Shown here: one piece after another, positions 57,649 to 64,000 of the stretch
How positions within the stretch are numbered: the first letter of the stretch is position 1
How the letters are laid out: every line of letters begins with the position of its first letter
Assembly (NCBI RefSeq): GCF_020623625.1
Contig: NC_060202.1
Location: 700,501 to 764,500 of the forward strand
Direction: 5' to 3'
Source: Saccharomycodes ludwigii
Lineage: Eukaryota; Ascomycota; Saccharomycetes; Saccharomycodales; Saccharomycodaceae
Length of the DNA: 64,000 nucleotides
The notes under the pieces: model-generated
Told to the model about the DNA's origin: nothing
The model's input: only the letters and a program-made list of their open reading frames with translations
Databases searched by the model: none
Program-made: the position numbers and the translations under genes

Positions 57649-60214
57649 TGTAGTTTTTATTTTTAGTAACATTCTTTTTCAATTTTCTTTTTAATAGATA
57701 AATTATGCTATAAAAAGGATATTGGAGTGCATGCAAACTTACCCACAATTGTCTTTGATTATTTGCTGATCTTTTAAATTGCTTTTTCGCTTGTAATTGT
57801 TTATAAATAGAGAAAAATGGAAAAACAATAGTGATGTATTAATAATAGAATATTGGTGAACTAGCAATAGATCAATAATACAAGAATAATAATAATAATA
57901 ATAATAGTGAACTATGAAAAAAAATATGTAATAAACTAAATTATAACCAGCATTACGAATTATTACATGTCTAAATACTACGAATCAAGATACGTATTTT
58001 TTTTTATAAAACATATAAATAGCATTTATTTATAACTTAGTATGTTAATTTTCTGTACTATTTTATTTGTGATGTTAGCAATAATAATACAGAGAATGCT
58101 GAGTTAAATAACTTTACATTCTTTTTCCATTCTATTACCATTTTGTTTTACAAATATAGATAGTCTCCAGCGTTTTCTAAGAAATACCTTTTTTGTTTTA
58201 TCTGAAATTCTACCCTTAATCATACATTCATGAGAAACAGCGCACAAATGAATAAAATTCTTTAATACGTATATATATATATTTTTTTTTTTTCTTTTTT
58301 TATTGCGATTATTTTATTTTTATTTTTAATTTTAAGAAATTGTGTGATACTATTTCTATAATTCCTTTCAAAGAGCCTGGTCCTATTTTATCTCTTCCGC
58401 AAATGCAAACTACATTCAACGAACAAAAGGGCAAGAATGTGGGTTCGTGTTAGATCTATTAATATAATATTACATATATATATATATATATAATTTTTCT
58501 TTTTTTTTTCTTTTCTATTCCGTTCTCTTCCATTCTTTCCCGCCACAACCTTCCCCCTATTATACTATCCGATTATTATATTTTTTTTATTGGACTTGTT
58601 GATCACTCTGTTATATACATATTGGAAAAAAAAAATGTTGTTTTGATGCTATGCGTAGTACGTTAGCTGAATCTGTCCATTTGGTGTTTTTAGCAAAATT
58701 CTTTATATGTAACACTAATACACAAAAAAATACGTAGTAGTGGAGTTTTCTGAAAATATTTTTTTTTCTCGTGTTTTTTTTTTTTTGGCGTATGAGTATT
58801 ACTATGGGTATCACACCCATCCTTTTACTTTGCTTGCTCACAATAATTAATAAATAGGGATGTTGATTACTATATACTTAATCATAATTAAAATCGCAAG
58901 TACAACTCAGAATTCGTTAATAAATATTATATTACTCACTAAATAAGCCCTTGACCGAAGAACAAGCAATTGCAAATAAGAGAAAAATAACTAAACGAAT
59001 ATACCCACATGTTATTTTAACAGTATTACAAAATGTGCGGTGGTTTACATCTTTTTTTATCACTTTTCTTTTCTCTTCTCCAAAAGCACTTTGTTGTATT
59101 TCATCTACATATATGATTTTCAAACCTTTATCACCAAGTCTAATGTAAAAATAACTTAGAATTTCGTACTACGCTCGCGTCTCTTAACACTTCTGGTAGT
59201 AATAAGGGTGCAATCAATAATACAATACTTTTGTTGTTGTTCACAAATATATATATATATATATATATATTTATGTGCATTTCTGTTTTTGTAAAATTAA
59301 TACCTATAGAAAAAGATATTTTGTTGTAAGGACCCAGGGAACTATGAAAAACCTTTATAATACATAACGGAGTGGATCTTAAGAGGTAAATAAGCTTAAA
59401 TTCAATTTAATGTGAGTGGTGTTTCTTACATTTTGTTCTTCCATAGTGGACTTTGAGTAGGTTATTAATTAACATTTTAATAATTATTTTTTTCATATAA
59501 TATGATCGGCAATTGAGCCACGCATAAGTGTCAAGTCTGAAGCGTCATGTTAGTACTCAAGGTTCTAAGCATTTCCATTTACAAGTAGCACAAGCAGTCT
59601 TTTCAAACAGAATTTTTTTTTAATTGAGTACATCAATATAAAATTAAAAGAAAGAATGGCTGTACTTTTTTGTTTCTTTCTTTTTCCACCACAAGTTTAC
59701 TGCTCATTCGCCTTTACAAGAATTTCATGAGAACAATTATCGACTGGAAGCCTTATCCACTTGAAGATAGAATTTGTATGAAAAAAAAAAAAAAAAAAAA
59801 AATATTACTTTGCGCTTCTTTGATAAAATAACAATAGAACAAGTATGTTACTCTTGCGTTGTTATTAATAAAAGCAAAATACAATGGGAAAGAATTTCAA
59901 ATTGATAAATGTAGATAGAACGTGGATACGAGTATTTAGAATTCTTGTCTTGTCGTGTTTATCTATGGATCATTGCTACACAAATTACTATCAAACCTTG
60001 TAAGTAAGCAAAGTAGAGAAGAAATTGAATAATAGCAACGAATATGTATTTCGTAACAAGTGATGTTTTAGATATTAAATTAATAACGTGACAAAAAGAC
60101 GATAAGGACCAGGAAGGTTTTTTTTTTTTTTTTCATATTTTTTCTGCTTCTATTTTTAGATTTTTCCTTATTTTCATCAATGACTATATGTATATATATT
60201 TACATCAATTCGAA

Positions 60215-60253
60215 TGTGAATGTGAATGTGAATGTGAATGTGAATGTGAATGT
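60215..60253. repeat. TGTGAA hexamer array
   Basis: Six complete TGTGAA units and a partial one, in tandem. Confidence 0.9.
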
Positions 60254-60939
60254 AGGTATGCGAGTTAATCCGCATATTGTATTCCTAATGATTATGAGTA
60301 TTAACACCACATTAACATTTCCAAACAGAAATTCTCTAAAAGCAATATAAACATACAGAAAATAAAAAAATAAAAAAATAAAAAAAAAAAAAAATTTCCA
60401 TCTTACTTCATTCTACATATAGACGATAGGTGGTATAAATTTTAAAAGAAAAAAATATTCAAATTTTTCTTGTACATTTTTGAAAAAGTTTAAAATAAGC
60501 TTCATGGTTCAATTGCTTAATAACGTATTTTACACATTTTTTTTTTTTTTTTTTCCTTTTGCTACAGATATCGATTCTTATGAACTAGCTGATTCAATTG
60601 GAATACATGACTTCTGCATGCGTTTACATCTACACATAGAAAGGAGATTTTCGAACAACTCGAAGTTAGTTTTTTTTTTTTCTTTTTGAATTCTTGACCG
60701 AAAATTAGCTAAAATGGAACCAATATATTCAATTTATGGAAAATAAGGTAATCGTTCTGTACTATTGGACTTAGGGATTTTAATATTTATAAGTACTTGT
60801 AGATTATAATGTGCATATCTTCGAAATGTTTTTGTTAGTAAACAGTATTAAGTAACAGTCAAATAAATATCATAAGGAAAAATGAAATTATTAACATTGA
60901 CTATTACTTATTCTTCAGAATGTATAGAAGATCTTTGAT

Positions 60940-61185
60940 TTACATCTTACCAATCGGTTTCGTTATTAGATTCATAGGTAGTTCTACCTCATCATCTAAA
61001 ATATCGAATTTACAAATCCTGTAGGTCGAGGTTTTATCAAAAAAACGGAATGTTTCTCCCTTTGGTAGAAAATTATATTTTCTGCAGTTACTGGGACGAC
61101 ACAAAAATTGAACCCTATAAATTTTGTTCCAAATAGTGTATAAATTATAATGGTTTATTAACTTAACGGTAACATATCTGGATAT
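60940..61185 (-). pseudogene. Possible coding relic, 81 codons open, no start
   Basis: A stop-bounded 81-codon stretch with a protein-like composition (balanced Cys, Arg, Pro, Gly, Asp, Glu), for example NFLPKGETFRFFDKTSTYR and a C-terminal ELPMNLITKPIGKM. Its only methionines are at residues 71 and 81, and it is preceded by a stop, so it cannot be an intact gene. It may be the eroded 3' end of a gene on minus. I do not recognise the family, and a stretch this long in 6.4 kb could arise by chance about once. Confidence 0.3.
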
Positions 61186-63626
61186 TTAGCTTGCTTTTTG
61201 ATATTACATGTTAGAGACTCAATTTCCAATTCAATATTTTTTTATTTTTTTTTAGCTTAGTATATTCAAAAATATTGGCGTATTTTATTTTATATATCTG
61301 TGTTATAACAAACAGTGCTAAAATGAGGGGGTTTTCTACTTAATTTTTTTTTTTTTTTTTATTTTTTTTTTTTGATTGTTGTTTATTTACCATATATAAT
61401 AATTTAAAAAAATTATCACAACCCTACATCAATTAAGATTTAAAAAAAATGTACCAGAAAGTAAACAAAAAAAAAAAAAAAATATATAGTTCTGGCCCGA
61501 ATCATTTTTCAAGGTTGATTCCTAATTTAGTTCTATTCTTCTACCCCTTATCCACATTTTTTTTTCAAACAACTCTTACTTGAGCTCGTATGATTTCAAA
61601 TGATCTATAAAAACAAATACAGTAGAGCAGATGGACAAATCATTTATATATATATATATATATCCATGAAAACAAGTATACCCTTATGTTTTATTGAAAC
61701 AACTAATGATACTAAAACAATCATCAAAATGTTCTTCGGAAAAACTATCAACTCATATCAGTTTATCCGACCGGAAAAACTTGGAGCGGTATCATACTTT
61801 TCAACAAAAAAAAAAAAAAAAAAAAAAAAAGCTTTGCTTAAGAACATTGTATCAGTTCTCATTAAATGAGTGCCAGGTACAATTCACTTGCCGGTTTTAC
61901 TGTACTACCTGTTTTTAAGGGGGTTCACGGTATATTTTATAGGAAATACACTTTACGGGAACTTTGATTGTATTTCTACGTGCTTTTTGAAAGAAAACTC
62001 ATATTTCTGATAATTTCAGTATAATTTCAAAAATCCAACAAGATACCCAGAGAAAATCTTCTCAAGACTCAGTTTCCGCAAAAAAAAAAAAAAAAAAAAA
62101 AAAGGGAGGACGGAGTGCTAATCAGATTGTTTTTTTTTTTTTTTTTTTTTAAAAGGAATATTTTCTTTCTTCCAGTTACTACGCGACATATTCCCTAAAA
62201 TGTTTTTTGATCTACAGATTTGTTAACCTTTTAAGTTTACTTGTCTGTAAGGTGGTATTTAACATTTGACTAAAAAAAAAAAAAAAAAAAAAAAAGAATT
62301 CTAGTCTTCAGGAGTTAATGACATTTTTGTTTTTGGTTGTTATTTTTATAATTGTTGAACAAAAATATCTCCTGATATATACAATGAAACAAATAGAATG
62401 ATATTATCATAAAATTACATGGTATTACCAGGAATAATAAGGGAGACAATATTGCTATTAATTACATAAATTGGTTAATAATGTTGACTATCACCCTCTT
62501 TTCCTTTTAATAGTTTTCATTTTACAAGAAAGAAAAAAAAAAATAATAAACGCATTGTATTGTATTGTTTGATCATTTATTAGTGTTTCTGCTACTATAC
62601 CAAACATTTTTAATCCCAAAAGTGTTACCAGATTAGGTAAAAATATTAAGACTGGGATAATTAGGGCCTTTATTATTAGTACTAAATAGTTTTCTTGGTA
62701 TTATTTATTTCAATATTTTATATTAAAAAGGAAATTAACACCAAAAAAAAAGCAAAAAAAAAAAAATACCGCATGCATTTACGATCTTGATCCCCCCTCC
62801 CATTTCACACACGGAGTTTAATTATCAAAAATATGCACTGTGCCACTATTATTTTAAACAAACACCTGTCACTGAACGTACCTTTCACTTTTTCTACAGT
62901 ATTATACAGTTAGAAAAAAATGATTCTTATTAATATATGAAAAAAAAAAAAAGAAAAAAAAAAGAATAAAAATAAGGTAGATTTTAAAAGACATTAGCTA
63001 GGTACGAAATCTACGTACTATCAAAATAATAATAGTGATAACAATAATCCATAAAATGTCACGAAAATATATACGTATCATCCTTATATCTAGAGTTAAT
63101 TTCAATAACGTAATGAAATGGAACATTATTTTTAACTTAATAGAATCTTATTAAAAGAAATATATATTATAATTCTTAATGGGACTTTAAATATTGTAGG
63201 TTAATCCTTGCAGTATAGGGAAAAAAAGAAAAAGCAATATTTCAAAAATTTATCTTACACTATTAAATCAATATGGCTTTTTTTTTTTTAAAAAAAACAA
63301 AACTTATATAAGTGGAAGCAAAAAGGATATAATTTACTCGATACAAATTTATGTCACTTTATTGGTTGTACTAGTTTACTTTTTCTTTCTTGTTCTATAC
63401 TTTCTTTATGGTTACTGTATTATAATAAGCATTTAGTTTATCGCATCTTTCGAATATTTATTATTCCAGGAAATAGAGGAAAAACCAAGAGCTTTTCTTT
63501 TTGTACTTTCAGTATTACCAATATTAAAGATATTATTCGTTATCATACCATTATCGAAAAAAAAAGAGTTTTCTTAGCAATAAAATATCCTCGTTTTTAT
63601 TTGATAACTACCTAGCAAAAGCAAAC

Positions 63627-64000
63627 ATGAAATTTTATACCCTAATTAGTATTTTCTTTTTACAAAGTTGCGTTATAAATGCACTTGACTTTGCCGCTTC
63701 TGGCTGGAACGCTACTTCCACATCTAGATCTGTTTTAGTTCCTTCTTCCAGTACAGGTAGCGCTTCTTCTTCATCGTCTACCGCCTCTGTTTGTTCTCCA
63801 ACTGCTGTTTGTCCAAATGATAACTTTAACTGGCACGCACAACAACTTGGGTATGATAGATATTACCTGGAAATAACCGATATTGAATGGGAATACAGCA
63901 ACGTTTACGAAATTAGTATCCATGTCTATTCAAAGACGACTGAGCCAATTACGTTGAGTGACTTATGGGAGTTGAAGATCATTGGATTGAATTCGCCAGA
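63627..64000 (+). CDS. FLO11: FLO11-domain flocculin (5' part only)
   Basis: The first 124 codons; the gene runs off the window. A signal peptide (about 1-20, MKFYTLISIFFLQSCVINA) precedes a short Ser/Thr-rich stretch (about 38-58), then the beginning of a Flo11 adhesion domain: CPNDNFNWHAQQL, YYLEITDIEWEYSNVYEISIHVY and LWELKIIGLNSP. The LKIIGLNSP segment is identical to S. cerevisiae Flo11, and the spacing to the upstream ITGATW-like strand is conserved. Flo11-type proteins mediate cell-cell adhesion, biofilm and invasive growth. The repeats and GPI end are not visible. FLO11 is used for the domain family, not as proof of orthology. Confidence 0.85.
   Translation, partial: MKFYTLISIFFLQSCVINALDFAASGWNATSTSRSVLVPSSSTGSASSSSSTASVCSPTAVCPNDNFNWHAQQLGYDRYYLEITDIEWEYSNVYEISIHVYSKTTEPITLSDLWELKIIGLNSP

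Larger units (their letters stand above)
57252..63626. other. 6.4-kb gene-free divergent interval between two adhesin genes
   Basis: No convincing gene. It contains many A/T runs (T22 near 57619-57642, A21 near 59780, A28 near 61806, A and T runs near 62080-62150 and 62272-62295), TA microsatellites, a TGTGAA hexamer array (60215-60253), and an 81-codon open stretch without a usable start (60940-61185, minus). TGAAACA (61695-61701, 62385-62391) matches Ste12 pheromone/filamentation elements, and CATTCT (Tec1-type) occurs near 58119, 58530 and 60406. The interval probably includes a very long promoter for the FLO11-like gene. Confidence 0.65.

Noticed and set aside
58611-59148. Three frames of 63-76 codons in the adhesin interval
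   Set aside because: No recognisable features, overlapping antisense pairs, and chance length for 6.4 kb of AT-rich DNA.
61600-61918. Two overlapping frames of 74-89 codons near 61.7 kb
   Set aside because: They read through TA repeats and an A28 run, giving Ile/Tyr and Lys runs; two frames over the same DNA with no family match.

Overview
The window is nuclear DNA of a budding yeast (Saccharomycotina). It is compact and very AT-rich, and its intergenic DNA is full of long poly(dA:dT) runs. Nearly every gene has a recognisable Saccharomyces cerevisiae counterpart, and I saw no spliceosomal intron. Gene order points to a lineage that did not pass through the whole-genome duplication. Genes that lie on two paralogous S. 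cerevisiae tracts (YDR485-YDR498 on chromosome IV and YOL096-YOL103 on chromosome XV) are interleaved here as one single-copy block: VPS60, COQ3, VPS72, SEC20, WRS1, RIB3, PAC11, SLD5, snR58, SDD3, PKH and IZH. Saccharomycodaceae (for example Saccharomycodes) would fit, but the species assignment is inference.

Layout. 0-7.4 kb: 5' part of PRS5, ATP19, BRX1, PTC1, MED2, ATP16 (PTC1-MED2-ATP16 keeps the YDL006W-YDL004W order). 7.4-9.8 kb: a 2.4-kb gene-free interval with an unusual block (7.86-8.68 kb) that I cannot explain. 9.8-24.3 kb: the SNQ2-type drug pump, tRNA-Leu(UAA), RSM28, VPS3, PUF6 and the inositol transporter ITR; RSM28 to ITR repeats YDR494W-YDR497C. 24.8-33.8 kb: VPS60, COQ3, VPS72, ERG24, an unrecognised gene (possibly NDJ1) and SEC20. 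33.9-48.5 kb: tRNA-Glu, WRS1, RIB3, an intron-containing tRNA-Arg(ACG), PAC11, SLD5, a box C/D snoRNA (snR58), the M16 peptidase SDD3 and a PDK1-type kinase PKH. 49-52.7 kb: an unrecognised protein with a C-terminal double-CxxC motif, and an IZH membrane receptor. 53-64 kb: a cell-surface cluster with a small GPI mannoprotein, an 851-residue flocculin-type adhesin and the start of a FLO11-domain flocculin that runs off the end. The last two are divergent across a 6.4-kb interval without credible genes.

The genes mostly serve housekeeping roles: mitochondrial ATP synthase, ubiquinone and the mitoribosome; ribosome biogenesis; vacuolar and ER trafficking; sterol, riboflavin and PRPP synthesis; replication; dynein. 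The main items for follow-up are the orphan block between ATP16 and SNQ2 (structured RNA or centromere candidate), the snR58 locus with a neighbouring strong hairpin, an intron in tRNA-Arg(ACG), the two unrecognised proteins, and the very long regulatory interval upstream of the FLO11-like gene. No LTR element or other virus-like element, rRNA gene or CRISPR array was recognised.
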